From Armatimonadota bacterium (GTDB lineage: Bacteria > Armatimonadota > UBA5829 > JAUSEB01), in contig JAUSGG010000007.1 of NCBI GenBank assembly GCA_030649165.1, positions 1 to 64,000 of the forward strand: 64,000 nt of DNA, in the 5' to 3' direction. This document shows positions 45,777 through 54,867 of this stretch, in pieces (positions within the stretch are counted from its first letter, which is position 1; each line of letters starts with the position of its first letter). The position numbers and the translations under genes were made by a program. The notes under the pieces were generated by a model. It was not told the origin of the DNA, searched no databases, and saw only the letters and a list, made by a program, of their open reading frames with translations.

Positions 45777-46931
45777 TTGCGAATCAGGGGAACGGTAAGG
45801 CTGGACAAAAGAACAAAGAATCTCGCCAAGCGCGTGCGGCGGGGCGAGATAGCCGTCATCGACCACGAGGATCTGGACGGGACTTCGGCGGAGATGCTCG
45901 TCGAGAAGCAGGTCGGGGCGGTCGTCAACACAGCGCCGTCGATATCCGGCCGTTACCCGAACCTGGGGCCGCAAATCCTGCTCAAGGCCGGCATTCCGCT
46001 GGTAGACGCGGTAGATTCCGATCTCTTCAAGGACCTGAAGGAGGGCGAGTCGGTTGAGCTCGACGGCGAGGTCCTGCGGCGAAACGGAACGAACCTTGTT
46101 CGAGGCGAACTCTTGACATTGAAGACGGTCAAGGATAGGATGGAGGCCGCCAAGCTGAACCTTGGTAACGAGCTGGAGGCGTTCGCGCGGAACACGCTCA
46201 CGTACGTTTCGCAGGAGAAGGGCCTCCTTCTGGATTCGACCGGCTTCCCGCGCATCGACACCAACATCGCCGGCAGGCACGCGCTTATAGTCGTTCGCGG
46301 TGAAGGTTATAAGGAAGACCTGGCGATCATACGGACATATCTGCGCGACGTTAAGCCGGCGCTGATCGGCGTGGACGGCGGGGCGGACGCTCTGCTGGAT
46401 TTGGGCTTCCGGCCCGACATTATCGTCGGTGATATGGACAGCGTGTCCGATCGCGCGTTAGAATGCGGAGCAGAGATCATCGTTCACACGTACGCGGATT
46501 CGTCCCGTGTTTCGCCGGGGCTGGACAGGGTGCGCAAACTAGGCTTGGAGCACAAAGCCATCGCGGCTCCCGGCACGAGCGAGGACCTGGCCATGCTTCT
46601 CGCCTACGATAAGGGCGCGGAGTTGATAGTAGCGGTGGGGACGCACTCGCACCTGATCGACTTTCTTGACAAAGGGCGCAAGGGCATGTCGAGCACGTTC
46701 CTGGTGAGATTGAGAGTCGGTTCGCGACTCGTTGACGCAAAGGGAGTGAGCAAGCTTTACGGGCGAAAGCCGCTTGCGCTGCGAGACGTGTGTCTGATAT
46801 CGCTGGCCGCGGCGTTTGTCTTTGTGAGCCTCGTGGCGTTCTGCCCGTCCGCGGGAGAACGGCTGCAGGCAATCGGAGCGGAGCTGGTCAGCAACATCAG
46901 GATAGCCCTACTGCGTCTCAGACTGAGATGA
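45777..46931 (+). CDS. steA: SteA-like membrane protein (thiamine pyrophosphokinase-like fold)
   Basis: A 384-aa protein related to the actinobacterial cytokinetic-ring protein SteA, which helps daughter-cell separation. The N-terminal part is RGTVRLDKRTKNLAKRVRRG with IDHEDLDGTSAEMLVEKQVGAVVN; the middle has a TPP-kinase-like core (LIGVDGGADALLDLGFRPDI, VGDMDSVSD, PGTSEDLAMLLAY). A C-terminal segment (near residues 340-362) is hydrophobic and likely spans the membrane. The start is TTG 45777 with GGAGGA 6 bases upstream. It keeps the order recN-steA-mctB seen in Actinomycetota and relatives. The last part RIALLRLRLR is basic. Confidence 0.85.
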   Translation: MRIRGTVRLDKRTKNLAKRVRRGEIAVIDHEDLDGTSAEMLVEKQVGAVVNTAPSISGRYPNLGPQILLKAGIPLVDAVDSDLFKDLKEGESVELDGEVLRRNGTNLVRGELLTLKTVKDRMEAAKLNLGNELEAFARNTLTYVSQEKGLLLDSTGFPRIDTNIAGRHALIVVRGEGYKEDLAIIRTYLRDVKPALIGVDGGADALLDLGFRPDIIVGDMDSVSDRALECGAEIIVHTYADSSRVSPGLDRVRKLGLEHKAIAAPGTSEDLAMLLAYDKGAELIVAVGTHSHLIDFLDKGRKGMSSTFLVRLRVGSRLVDAKGVSKLYGRKPLALRDVCLISLAAAFVFVSLVAFCPSAGERLQAIGAELVSNIRIALLRLRLR

Positions 46932-46971
46932 ACGCTAACCGACAACCAACAACCAACAACTAAAAACCAAA

Positions 46972-47874
46972 ATGATCGACCTTCGATATCACATATACAG
47001 TCTGGTTGCGGTGTTTCTGGCGCTTGCGCTGGGCATTCTGATTGGCGCGGCTTTTATTGCGCCGGGAACCTCCGATGGTAAGGAGATAATACGCCGTCGG
47101 ACCCTGATTACTGAACTGGAGAAACGTTTCGACGTCCTGCGCGAGGAGATCGACGAGAAGCAGGAGCTTGCCGCCTCGACCCAATCGCTCCTGGACCAGA
47201 CCGAGCAGGTTTGCAAGGCCCTCATTCCCGCGGCGGTCGCCGGACGCTTGTCCTACCGGAACGTCGCCATTATCCAGACGGGGGGAAGCGACGAGGCCGT
47301 GTCCGCCGTTCGCAGCGCGCTCGCGCAGGCCGGCGCCAGGGTCACCGTTTTCGCCCGGGTAGAGGATGAGATGAGCCCGGACAGCGCGCGCGTCACCGAG
47401 GTCGCACAGTCGCTGGGGCTGGACGCCGATTGCGCGGCGCCCGAGGCATACAACGCCGCGCTCGCCGCAACAGCCAATTGCCTGGTCTGGGCGAAGGAGG
47501 CCGAAAAGCTTGCCGCGATGGAGAGGTCTAACCTCATCACCATCTCTGGCAGCGTGAATCATTGGAACCGGCTGGTGGTGTTAGTCGGAGGGGCCGAATC
47601 GGCCAAGCGCGACCGCGCCCAGGCGCTGGACGTGCCGCTGATCGATCTTCTGCAGAAGAAAGGGGCGCAGGTCGTCGGCTGCGAGGATTTCAACGCGCCT
47701 GTCTCGTACGTGGGCGCGTATGCGGGGAAAGGCATCTCCACAGTTGACAACATCGACCAGGCCGCGGGGCAGATAGGCCTCGTCTATGCGCTCACGGGGG
47801 AGCGCGGCAACTTCGGGGTCAAGAAAACCGCCGACCGGCTCATTCCCCGGACACTGGAGAACTACGGAAATTGA
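46972..47874 (+). CDS. MctB-like coiled-coil membrane protein
   Basis: A 300-aa protein that begins MIDLRYHIYSLVAVFLALALGILIG, a short tail plus single transmembrane helix, then a coiled coil (IIRRRTLITELEKRFDVLREEIDEKQ) and a soluble outer domain. This is the layout of the copper transporter MctB/DUF3186-type family; Mycobacterium MctB limits intracellular copper, but most relatives are untested. Its steady pairing with steA points to envelope or division work. Repeat phrases (AACCGACAACCAACAACC) fill the 40 bases before the ATG. The end overlaps the next start (TTGA). Confidence 0.8.
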   Translation: MIDLRYHIYSLVAVFLALALGILIGAAFIAPGTSDGKEIIRRRTLITELEKRFDVLREEIDEKQELAASTQSLLDQTEQVCKALIPAAVAGRLSYRNVAIIQTGGSDEAVSAVRSALAQAGARVTVFARVEDEMSPDSARVTEVAQSLGLDADCAAPEAYNAALAATANCLVWAKEAEKLAAMERSNLITISGSVNHWNRLVVLVGGAESAKRDRAQALDVPLIDLLQKKGAQVVGCEDFNAPVSYVGAYAGKGISTVDNIDQAAGQIGLVYALTGERGNFGVKKTADRLIPRTLENYGN

Positions 47875-48548
47875 GCAACGTTTCCGCGATCATCCCGGCT
47901 TTCAACGAGGCCGACACTATAGCCGCGACGGTGGCAGCCGTTCGTCGCATCTCCGCGGTGACCGAGATCGTAGTCGTTGATGACGGCTCACCGGACAACA
48001 CCGCTGAAGAGGCCCGAAAAGCCGGCGCGGACAAGGTGATCCGGCTCCAGCGCAATCTGGGAAAGGGTGGAGCGTTGATGGCCGGAGTGGCCGCGGCTCG
48101 TGCAGGCGTTCTTGTGTTCCTTGACGGCGACCTCGGCGATTCCGCATCACACAGCCTACCTCTGATCCAAGCCGTAGTTTCGGACGAAACGGACATGTCG
48201 ATTGCCCTTCTCCCGGCGCCCGCTAAGGCGGGAGGCAAATCCGGCGGATTTGGCCTGGTCCTGCGGCTCGCGCGGTGGGGCATCCGCCGCCTCACCGGAA
48301 GGACGATGAAGGCCCCGCTGTCCGGGCAGCGAGCTATGAAGCGGGAAGTCATCGAGCGCGTGAAGAAGCTCGACCGGGGGTTCGGCATAGAGGTCGGCCT
48401 CACCGTCGACGCACTGCGGGCCGGGTGGAGGATCGAGGAAATCGCCGTCCCGCTGACTCACCGGGCCACGGGCCGCGACGTTAGCGGATTTCTGCACCGG
48501 GGACGCCAGTTCCTGGACGTGCTTCTGGCCCTGGCGCGACGAATATGA
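47871..48548 (+). CDS. Family 2 glycosyltransferase
   Basis: A 225-aa GT-A fold enzyme: VSAIIPAFNEADTIAATV, IVVVDDGSPDNTAEEARKAGADKVI, RNLGKGGALMAGVAAARAGVLVFLDGDLGD (the D-x-D pair) and the acceptor loop PLSGQRAMKREVIERV. Transfers a sugar from a nucleotide donor, likely to a lipid or envelope polymer; donor and acceptor are unknown. The start is TTG 47871, overlapping the mctB stop. Followed with a 4-base overlap by a WecA/MraY-like gene. Confidence 0.9.
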   Translation: MSNVSAIIPAFNEADTIAATVAAVRRISAVTEIVVVDDGSPDNTAEEARKAGADKVIRLQRNLGKGGALMAGVAAARAGVLVFLDGDLGDSASHSLPLIQAVVSDETDMSIALLPAPAKAGGKSGGFGLVLRLARWGIRRLTGRTMKAPLSGQRAMKREVIERVKKLDRGFGIEVGLTVDALRAGWRIEEIAVPLTHRATGRDVSGFLHRGRQFLDVLLALARRI

Positions 48549-49363
48549 ACGGATTGACTGTCGCGGCGGTCGCCGCGCTGGCTGTGGCGGCGTTTCCGCT
48601 CATTTCGCGCCTCCTGCGTTCGCCCCGGCTGCGCAAACCTAACTTCAGAGAAGAGATAATCCCCGCGGCGTACGGACTGTACATCGCGTTCTATTCCGTG
48701 CTTGGGTGCGTGCTGGTGTTACTGCTTGGCGCAGCCCCGACTCGCGTGGCGCTGACTTATGCGGCGGCGATCGGCGGAATGGCGGCCCTGGGTCTCCTCG
48801 ACGACGCTTTCGGGAGCAGAGAAGCAGGAGGTTTCCGCGGCCACTTTAAGAAGTTGTTAGTAGAGCGCAGGATTACGACCGGAGCGGTCAAAGCGATCGG
48901 CGGCGGAGTTCTCGCGCTGGCGATCGGCGCAAGCGTGTCGCGGACCTGGAGCGGGTGGATCGCCAATTCGCTTCTGGTCGCACTGAGTGCGAACGCGCTG
49001 AACCTGCTCGATTTGCGGCCAGGCCGGGCATTGGGAGGGTTTGCCTTCGGGATGGTCGCCGTCGCGGCGGTCTGCGGGTTCGACTGGGCCGCGCTTTGGC
49101 CGCTGACCCTGTTACTTGTTCTGGCAATTCCATTGGTTCCGTCGGATACGGAGGGCCGCGCCATGATGGGAGATACCGGCTCCAACGCGCTGGGCGCGGC
49201 GCTTGGCCTTACGCTTGCCATGAGCGCGTCTCCGGCGGCCAGGGGCGCGGCGATCGCGCTCTTGATCGGACTGCACATCTTCTGCGAAAGATATTCGCTC
49301 TCGCAGATAATCGAGCGTAGCGCTATACTAAAGAAGATAGATTCGCTGCTCGGGGTGAGGTAG
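48545..49363 (+). CDS. WecA/MraY-type membrane protein
   Basis: A 272-aa membrane protein with about eight helices. It keeps GLLDDAFGSR (DD pair), ALNLLDLRPGRALGG in place of the family NLxDGLDGLA, and EGRAMMGDTGSNALGAALG with intact MGD. It lacks the C-terminal H-x-H loop of WecA. Related shortened proteins follow GT2 genes in Actinomycetota and Firmicutes. It probably handles a lipid-linked sugar or is an inactive relative. The TGA overlaps the previous gene by 4 bases. Confidence 0.8.
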   Translation: MNGLTVAAVAALAVAAFPLISRLLRSPRLRKPNFREEIIPAAYGLYIAFYSVLGCVLVLLLGAAPTRVALTYAAAIGGMAALGLLDDAFGSREAGGFRGHFKKLLVERRITTGAVKAIGGGVLALAIGASVSRTWSGWIANSLLVALSANALNLLDLRPGRALGGFAFGMVAVAAVCGFDWAALWPLTLLLVLAIPLVPSDTEGRAMMGDTGSNALGAALGLTLAMSASPAARGAAIALLIGLHIFCERYSLSQIIERSAILKKIDSLLGVR

Positions 49364-49365
49364 AT

Positions 49366-49569
49366 ATGGGGAAGATCGCCATCAACAACGAAAGGTGCAA
49401 GGGATGCGATCTCTGCGTGCACTTCTGCCCGAAACAAGTCATCTTGCACGGCTCCTCGTTCAACTCCAAAGGCCATCGTCCTCCGAAATTCCAGGATGAC
49501 GGCGTCTGCACGGGCTGCGCGATCTGCGCCAGAATCTGCCCCGACGTGGCAATCGAGGTCTGGAGGTAA
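49366..49569 (+). CDS. korD: 2-oxoacid:ferredoxin oxidoreductase delta subunit (2x4Fe-4S)
   Basis: A 67-aa ferredoxin subunit with two 4Fe-4S motifs: CKGCDLCVHFCP and CTGCAICARICP. It passes electrons from the catalytic subunits to ferredoxin. Directly upstream of the alpha subunit (4-base gap), order delta-alpha-beta-gamma. It lies 2 bases after the WecA-like stop, so it is cotranscribed with the envelope genes. Confidence 0.93.
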   Translation: MGKIAINNERCKGCDLCVHFCPKQVILHGSSFNSKGHRPPKFQDDGVCTGCAICARICPDVAIEVWR

Positions 49570-49573
49570 GCCA

Positions 49574-50671
49574 ATGGCCGAGCGCGTTCTGATGAAAGGC
49601 AACGAAGCGATCGTGCGAGGGGCAATCGCCGGGGGCTGCCGCGCGTTCTTCGGATATCCGATCACACCTCAGAACGAGATTCCCGAGTGTATGTCCAGGC
49701 TTATGCCTAAGGCCGGCGGGGTCTTCCTTCAGGCGGAGAGCGAGTTGGCCGCGATCAGTATGGTCTACGGCGCGGCCGCGGCGGGAGTGCGGACGATGAC
49801 CTCCTCGTCGAGCCCCGGGATAAGCCTGAAACAGGAAGGTATTTCTTATATTGCCGGCGCGGAGCTACCGTGTGTCATCGCAAACGTGCAGCGCGGCGGG
49901 CCGGGACTTGGCAACATCGCGGCGGCGCAATCGGACTATTTCCAATCGACCAGAGGCGGCGGGCACGGCGATTACAGGACACTCGTCCTCGCGCCCTGGT
50001 CGGTAATGGAGTGCTACACGCTGACGGCGGAAGCCTTCGATATCGCCGACGAATACCGCAATCCCTGCCTCGTCCTGCTCGACGCCGTGATCGGGCAGAT
50101 GATAGAAGCAATCGAGATTCCCGACTGGAAGCCGAAGGTTCCACCCAAGCCCTGGACAACCACCGGAGCGAAGGGGCGGCCGGCAAACGTGGTCAACTCG
50201 CTTTACATCATCCCGTCCGACCTGGAGGAAGTGAACAACCGGATCCAGGCACGGTACAAGCACGCTGCCGAGCATTTGACGAGGGCGCAGAGCATCAGGA
50301 CCGAGGACGCCGACGTTGTGCTCGTTGCCTACGGCTGCAGCGCGCGGGTCTGCCGCAGTGTCGTCGATATGGCTCGGGGAGAAGGGATTCGGGCCGGGCT
50401 TCTGAGGCCGATCACGCTCTACCCCTTCCCCACTCGGGAGATCGACGCGCTGGCTGAACGCGGCAAGAGGTTTCTGGTCGTCGAGATGAGCAGCGGTCAG
50501 ATGGTAGAAGACGTCCGGTTGGCGGTCGAGGGCAAATCCGAGGTCCGCTTCTACGGTCGCACCGGCGGAGTCGTGCCCGCGCCGGCGGAGATAGTCGAAC
50601 AAGTGAAGGCGATGGCGAAAGCGTCGAGCGGCTCAACAACAGTCAACCGACAACCGACAACCGTCAACTGA
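49574..50671 (+). CDS. korA: 2-oxoacid:ferredoxin oxidoreductase alpha subunit
   Basis: A 365-aa subunit that with beta binds thiamine pyrophosphate and CoA. Features: GNEAIVRGAIAGGCRAFFGYPITPQNEIPE, QAESELAAISMVYGAAAAG, TSSSSPGISLKQEGISYIAGAELPCVI, and the C-terminal transketolase-like part (LRPITLYPFP). The complex oxidatively decarboxylates 2-oxoglutarate or a branched 2-oxoacid to acyl-CoA and reduced ferredoxin. ATG 49574 is taken from the MAERVLMKGN start. The last 14 residues (SGSTTVNRQPTTVN) are encoded by a CAACCGACAACCGACAACCG repeat run, so the native C-terminus was probably replaced. Confidence 0.94.
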   Translation: MAERVLMKGNEAIVRGAIAGGCRAFFGYPITPQNEIPECMSRLMPKAGGVFLQAESELAAISMVYGAAAAGVRTMTSSSSPGISLKQEGISYIAGAELPCVIANVQRGGPGLGNIAAAQSDYFQSTRGGGHGDYRTLVLAPWSVMECYTLTAEAFDIADEYRNPCLVLLDAVIGQMIEAIEIPDWKPKVPPKPWTTTGAKGRPANVVNSLYIIPSDLEEVNNRIQARYKHAAEHLTRAQSIRTEDADVVLVAYGCSARVCRSVVDMARGEGIRAGLLRPITLYPFPTREIDALAERGKRFLVVEMSSGQMVEDVRLAVEGKSEVRFYGRTGGVVPAPAEIVEQVKAMAKASSGSTTVNRQPTTVN

Positions 50672-50682
50672 AGGATCGAAAG

Positions 50683-51417
50683 ATGCAAAAAGTATACGAG
50701 CGGCCCGAGTCGATGGCCGACGTGCAAATGTCATACTGCCCCGGGTGCTTGCACGGAACCGTGCACCGGATGATCGCCGAGGTGATCGACGAACTCGGTG
50801 TGCGGGAGCAGGTAGTCGGCGTTTGCCCGGTCGGCTGCGCGGTTTTCATGTACGAATATATGTCCTGTGATATGATCGAGGCCGCGCACGGCAGAGCACC
50901 GGCCGTAGCGACCGGCGTCAAGCGCGTTTTGCCCGATTCGGTGGTCTTTACGTACCAGGGCGATGGCGATTTGGCCGCAATAGGCACCGCGGAGATCATC
51001 CACGCCGCCGCCCGCGGCGAGAGGATCACCACGATTTTCATCAACAACACGACCTACGGCATGACCGGCGGGCAAATGGCGCCTACTACCCTCCTCGGCC
51101 AGAAGAGCACTACATGTCCGACGGGCAGAGAGGCTATGCGTGAAGGCTTTCCGATCCGCGTTTGCGAGCTTCTCGCCACGCTGGACGGCCCGATCTACCT
51201 CGCGCGTGTCGCGCCGGTGAACGCCGCGGGGCTGGTCAAGACCAAGAACGCGATCAAGAAAGCGTTTCAGAAGCAGTTGGAGGGCCGCGGATTCTCCCTC
51301 GTGGAGGTCCTCTGCAATTGCCCGACACAGCTTAAGGTCAGCCCGATCGACTCGCTCAAATGGGTGGAAGAGAACATGGTTCCCTACTATCCCCTCGGCG
51401 AGTTTGTGGATAGATAG
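50683..51417 (+). CDS. korB: 2-oxoacid:ferredoxin oxidoreductase beta subunit
   Basis: A 244-aa TPP-binding subunit: YCPGCLHGTVHRMIAEV, GVCPVGCAVFMYEYM, the TPP/Mg motif YQGDGDLAAIGTAEIIHAAARGE and INNTTYGMTGGQMAPTT. It holds the catalytic thiamine. It lies 11 bases after korA; the gap is part of the same repeat run. The Cys residues (near 19 and 49) could be redox active. Confidence 0.95.
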   Translation: MQKVYERPESMADVQMSYCPGCLHGTVHRMIAEVIDELGVREQVVGVCPVGCAVFMYEYMSCDMIEAAHGRAPAVATGVKRVLPDSVVFTYQGDGDLAAIGTAEIIHAAARGERITTIFINNTTYGMTGGQMAPTTLLGQKSTTCPTGREAMREGFPIRVCELLATLDGPIYLARVAPVNAAGLVKTKNAIKKAFQKQLEGRGFSLVEVLCNCPTQLKVSPIDSLKWVEENMVPYYPLGEFVDR

Positions 51418-51419
51418 AA

Positions 51420-51512
51420 CTGAGTGCTGAGTGACCTCCCCCTAACCCCCTCCTAAGAGGAGGGGGGATTACGTGCTCCCTCCCCCTTTGGGGGAGGGCT
51501 GGGGTGGGGTCA
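51420..51512. repeat. GC hairpin repeats between korB and korC
   Basis: Two CTGAGTG heptamers, then GACCTCCCCCTAACCCCCTC with CTAAGAGGAGGGG, then CTCCCTCCCCCTTTGGGGGAGGG. Two inverse copies of the 34742-34820 type lie head to tail inside an operon, so they are transcribed and would form strong RNA hairpins. Confidence 0.75.
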
Positions 51513-51543
51513 TTCAGCAGCAGCGCCCGGATAGGAGAGCCAC

Positions 51544-52083
51544 ATGCACCAGGAAGTCGTAATGGCCGGCGCGGGCGGCGACGGCATAATGATGATAGGC
51601 CAGCTTCTGGCGCACGCCGCCGTGCTGGAGGGCAAGAACATCGTCTGGTTCCCATCGTACGGCCCTGAGTCGCGCGGCGGACCCGCGGATTGCACGGTGA
51701 TCCTGTCCACTGATGAGATCGGCTCCCCTATCGCCTCGACACCCGACGTGCTGATCGCCCTCAACCAGATGCAGCTCGACAAGCACGCGCCCACAGTGAG
51801 GCGCGAAGGTCTGATACTCCTGAACTGCTCGCTCGCCGTCCCGCCAAAGGACCGCGACGACTGCCGGGTCATCTCAATCCCCGCGAGTGAGATCGCCGAA
51901 AAAGCCGGGGCCGTGAAGGCGACCAACATGGTCATGCTCGGCTGCTACGCCGCCGTCGCCAAACCGGTGACGCTGGAGTCGATCATCAAAGCCCTGCCGG
52001 AGGTCCTGCCGGCGCACAGGCACAACCTGCTGCCGGTGAATGAGCTGGCGCTGCAGAGGGGGGCGGAGATGGGAGTGGGTTAG
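51544..52083 (+). CDS. korC: 2-oxoacid:ferredoxin oxidoreductase gamma subunit
   Basis: A 179-aa subunit with the typical start EVVMAGAGGDGIMMIGQLLAHAA, WFPSYGPESRGGPADCTVILS and NMVMLGCYAAVAKPV. With alpha, beta and delta it completes the KorDABC set. GGAGAG lies about 9 bases before the ATG. Last gene of the plus-strand run; the region 52084-52256 to the convergent gene has only an AATCTGTGGTT repeat. Confidence 0.94.
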   Translation: MHQEVVMAGAGGDGIMMIGQLLAHAAVLEGKNIVWFPSYGPESRGGPADCTVILSTDEIGSPIASTPDVLIALNQMQLDKHAPTVRREGLILLNCSLAVPPKDRDDCRVISIPASEIAEKAGAVKATNMVMLGCYAAVAKPVTLESIIKALPEVLPAHRHNLLPVNELALQRGAEMGVG

Positions 52084-52256
52084 AGCGCTGTTGGTGGGCT
52101 TCTTTGGACCCCGACCACCACAGATGAAGGTTGCCGTGTCACGACAGAGCCATCTGAGGAATCCCAGCAATCTGTGAAATCTGTGGTTCGAGAAGCTTCC
52201 GGCGTTCCAACTGAGTGGGTCCGAAACCCGCCGCATCCTTGCTCCTGTGTCTACTC

Positions 52257-53204
52257 TTACAACGCCCTAACAACACCCTCCCGCTCGCGCCAACACGTCA
52301 CAGTCTTCCGCACAAGCTCGTCAAGCGTCTTCGGGTCGGGCATGCCGTACATCGAGCGGTATGGGTCGCCGCCGGGGCCGAGGGGCTCCGGGGTGCAGTA
52401 GCACCACTCGTTGTTATAGCCGATGAGGTAGAGAGCCATTATCAGCGTGTCGAGATCGAGCAGTCCGTCGCCGAGCGCGCGGCGGTTGGTGTCCGCGAGG
52501 TGCAGGTTGGTAAGCCGATTGCCGTACTGGATGACCGTTTCCGAAATGTGGCCTTCGCCCGGAAGCATGTGATATACGTCGCCGTTGATGTGCTGAACGC
52601 CGGGCTTGTTCAGTTGGACGATATACCGCTCCGCGTCGGCAAATGAATGGACGATGCTGACCTCTTCCGAGCGGATCGGCTCGACGGCCCCGCGTATGCC
52701 TGCCTGCTCGAACACGTCCGCCACCAGAGCGAGGGCCTCCACCGACCGCGCGAACTCCATGTCGTCTATCACAGCGGGACGCCCGACCGCCGCCGGCACG
52801 ATCAGGAAGTACTTGGCCCGGAAGTCATGACCGAGGTCGACGTTCCGCCGGATGTAGTCGATAGCCCGCTGGCGCACGACGCCCCGGTTGCTGGCGAGGT
52901 CGTTGTCCGTGCTGAACATCCCGCAAATGCCGGCGACTTTGATGCCATAGCTGTCAAGGAGCTTTTGCGTCTCCTTGCTCTTATAGCCCAAATCCTCGCC
53001 ATATCGGTTGCCATGAAGCTCGATGAAGCGAATGCCGTTACTGGCAAGCCGCTTCAAGGAGACTTCCAGCGGCTCCATCCCGAATCCCCAATTGCTCCAT
53101 GAGAGGTTCAGCTCTTTCTCGAACTTCTTCGGGTCGGCCTTCTTCGCCGCAATATAGTCCGCTTTGATCTTCTCGTTTTTCCTCTGCCAGTTCTGAAGAT
53201 TCAT
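52257..53204 (-). CDS. Sugar phosphate isomerase/epimerase (xylose isomerase-like TIM barrel)
   Basis: A 315-aa AP-endonuclease-2/xylose-isomerase-like barrel. Probable metal ligands are the Glu in RGAVEPIRSEE, Asp and His in HINGDVYHM, His and Asp in LTNLHLADTNRRALGDG, and Glu in CYCTPEPLGPGG. Earlier strands read GIRFIELHGNRYGED and GIKVAGICGMFSTDND. It likely isomerises or epimerises a ketose. ATG 53204 is chosen (AAAGGG about 7 bases upstream) over a longer frame. It follows the secreted glycosidase gene by 16 bases, so the two are an operon. Confidence 0.85.
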   Translation of the reverse strand: MNLQNWQRKNEKIKADYIAAKKADPKKFEKELNLSWSNWGFGMEPLEVSLKRLASNGIRFIELHGNRYGEDLGYKSKETQKLLDSYGIKVAGICGMFSTDNDLASNRGVVRQRAIDYIRRNVDLGHDFRAKYFLIVPAAVGRPAVIDDMEFARSVEALALVADVFEQAGIRGAVEPIRSEEVSIVHSFADAERYIVQLNKPGVQHINGDVYHMLPGEGHISETVIQYGNRLTNLHLADTNRRALGDGLLDLDTLIMALYLIGYNNEWCYCTPEPLGPGGDPYRSMYGMPDPKTLDELVRKTVTCWREREGVVRAL

Positions 53205-53220
53205 CTTCGTGCCCTTTCTA

Positions 53221-54867
53221 CTACTCCACCATAACCTTGATCGGCTTCCAAATGCCGCCGCACGACGTGCGGTTGTAAACACGGATGGCCAGGCTATTCG
53301 CTCCCGGCTTCAGTTTCCCGGTCACGTCCAGCACGAAAGCCGTGTTCCACATGTTTATTGCCAAGTCGCGCTGTCCGGCCGGCTTGCCGTTCAGCCAGAA
53401 CCACGCCGCGTCACTTATCGCTCCGGCAACCAGATACACCCGCTTGCCGGCTTCGATCTCAGGCGCGGTGAACTTAGTCCGGTACCAGGCGTATCCGTCG
53501 TAATCTTCTCCGCACTCTTCCCAGTACTTCGCAATAGGCATCGCTCGCCAGGCCGAGTCGTCAAAACCCGGACGATACCAGCCCAGCTTCCTGCCTTTGT
53601 CCGGCTCGTCACGGGCGAAACGCCAGCTCTCCGCCATCAGGTCCATAACCTCGGTCTTGCCTTTGCGAAGGGTGTCAAATAACCTGTTGTTACCATTATT
53701 CGCTCTGAAATCCGCCGCCTCCTCAGGCGTGATCTTGGGTTTCAGCGGGTGTTTCTCCCCCGGCCCCGGCCCGACCTTTGCCAGGCGAAGAGCGTCGATG
53801 TACTCCTTCGGGGCGCTGACCGGCGGCCACCAGCGGAAATGCTCCGACCAGATCCATACGTAGCGGTCCGATTCTCTCAGAGCATAGTTCAGCGATGCCC
53901 TCAGTCCATCAGGGGTGAAGTAGTTCTTGGAGAAATCGTCGGTATGCCACCCTTCCCCGTTGCCATTGTAGTCTATCCAGACGCCGAACCCCACTCGGGC
54001 GTGCTGATCGAACTCCTTGGGGCACGCCGAAACGCTCCTGCCGCCGGACAACTGGAGCTTGCGGGCCGCCGAGAACGACTCAAAGTTGCGGTAGCCGTAG
54101 GAGTACTCGAAGCCGTCCGTGAACCTGGTCCCGGGAGTCGCGGCCTCATACATCCCATCGAGGAACGGTCCGAACAACGAGAGGCCGCCATCGCCGTTCC
54201 ACGCATAGAACGTTTCCGCATAGGTCAGGCTCGACCCGTAGAGCATCAGAAACGTGATGTCCGGATACTCCTTGTTGACCGCTCTTATAAACTCTCTGCC
54301 TCGCTCACGGACCTTGGCGGCGTAATCGGTGAAGCTCGGCGCGTCCTTCTTGTCCTTGACCCGCCCCGCGTACCACCACAGCGGCCAGTTGTTCGGGTCA
54401 CACATCTCGGGATCCAGCATCAGCCCCTTGCAGCCGCCTTCCTTTGCCACTTTCGCCAGGCAGGCCGCGTTATGGGCCACCACGGACCAGTTGGGATCGT
54501 ACCAGTCGATGGTACCGAAATAGGGTGGATAAAGCTGGATGAAATTGTCGGTCAGGGTGGTGAAGCGAGTCGCCTTAAGATCTTCTATCGCGTGCGCATA
54601 ATCGGACGGCTCGAATTTCCTCCCCTTGAAAACTTCAAGGCCCAGAGTATGAGACTCGAACGGAGCCTCCGGGTTGTCGGTCACGCGAATGACGACCCCA
54701 TCGAACGGGATCTTCTCCATTTCGGCAATGTGCTCTCGCACGAAAGCCGTGTCCGGGTTGTCACAGCCGTACTCGATCAGCTTCTTGCCGGTAGTCTTGC
54801 CGGCGTGCGCCGGCCCAACGACCAGGCACGTTGCGACAACTATCGCGGATATGAGTCTGATATGCAT
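53221..54867 (-). CDS. Secreted TIM-barrel glycosidase-like protein with C-terminal sugar-binding domain
   Basis: A 548-aa protein with a signal peptide (MHIRLISAIVVATCLVVGPAHA). Residues about 30-400 look like a (beta/alpha)8 barrel (GCKGLMLDPEMCDPNNW, YPDITFLMLYGSSLTYAETFY, YVWIWSEHFRWWPP). The last 130 residues form a jelly-roll resembling the GH2-type sugar-binding domain (YAWYRTKFTAPEIEAGKRV, DAAWFWLNGKPAGQ, RVYNRTSCGGIWKPIKV). No GH family is certain. Acidic candidates are Asp and Glu in LDPEM. It likely acts on exported polysaccharide or glycan; part of the carbohydrate island. Confidence 0.8.
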   Translation of the reverse strand: MHIRLISAIVVATCLVVGPAHAGKTTGKKLIEYGCDNPDTAFVREHIAEMEKIPFDGVVIRVTDNPEAPFESHTLGLEVFKGRKFEPSDYAHAIEDLKATRFTTLTDNFIQLYPPYFGTIDWYDPNWSVVAHNAACLAKVAKEGGCKGLMLDPEMCDPNNWPLWWYAGRVKDKKDAPSFTDYAAKVRERGREFIRAVNKEYPDITFLMLYGSSLTYAETFYAWNGDGGLSLFGPFLDGMYEAATPGTRFTDGFEYSYGYRNFESFSAARKLQLSGGRSVSACPKEFDQHARVGFGVWIDYNGNGEGWHTDDFSKNYFTPDGLRASLNYALRESDRYVWIWSEHFRWWPPVSAPKEYIDALRLAKVGPGPGEKHPLKPKITPEEAADFRANNGNNRLFDTLRKGKTEVMDLMAESWRFARDEPDKGRKLGWYRPGFDDSAWRAMPIAKYWEECGEDYDGYAWYRTKFTAPEIEAGKRVYLVAGAISDAAWFWLNGKPAGQRDLAINMWNTAFVLDVTGKLKPGANSLAIRVYNRTSCGGIWKPIKVMVE

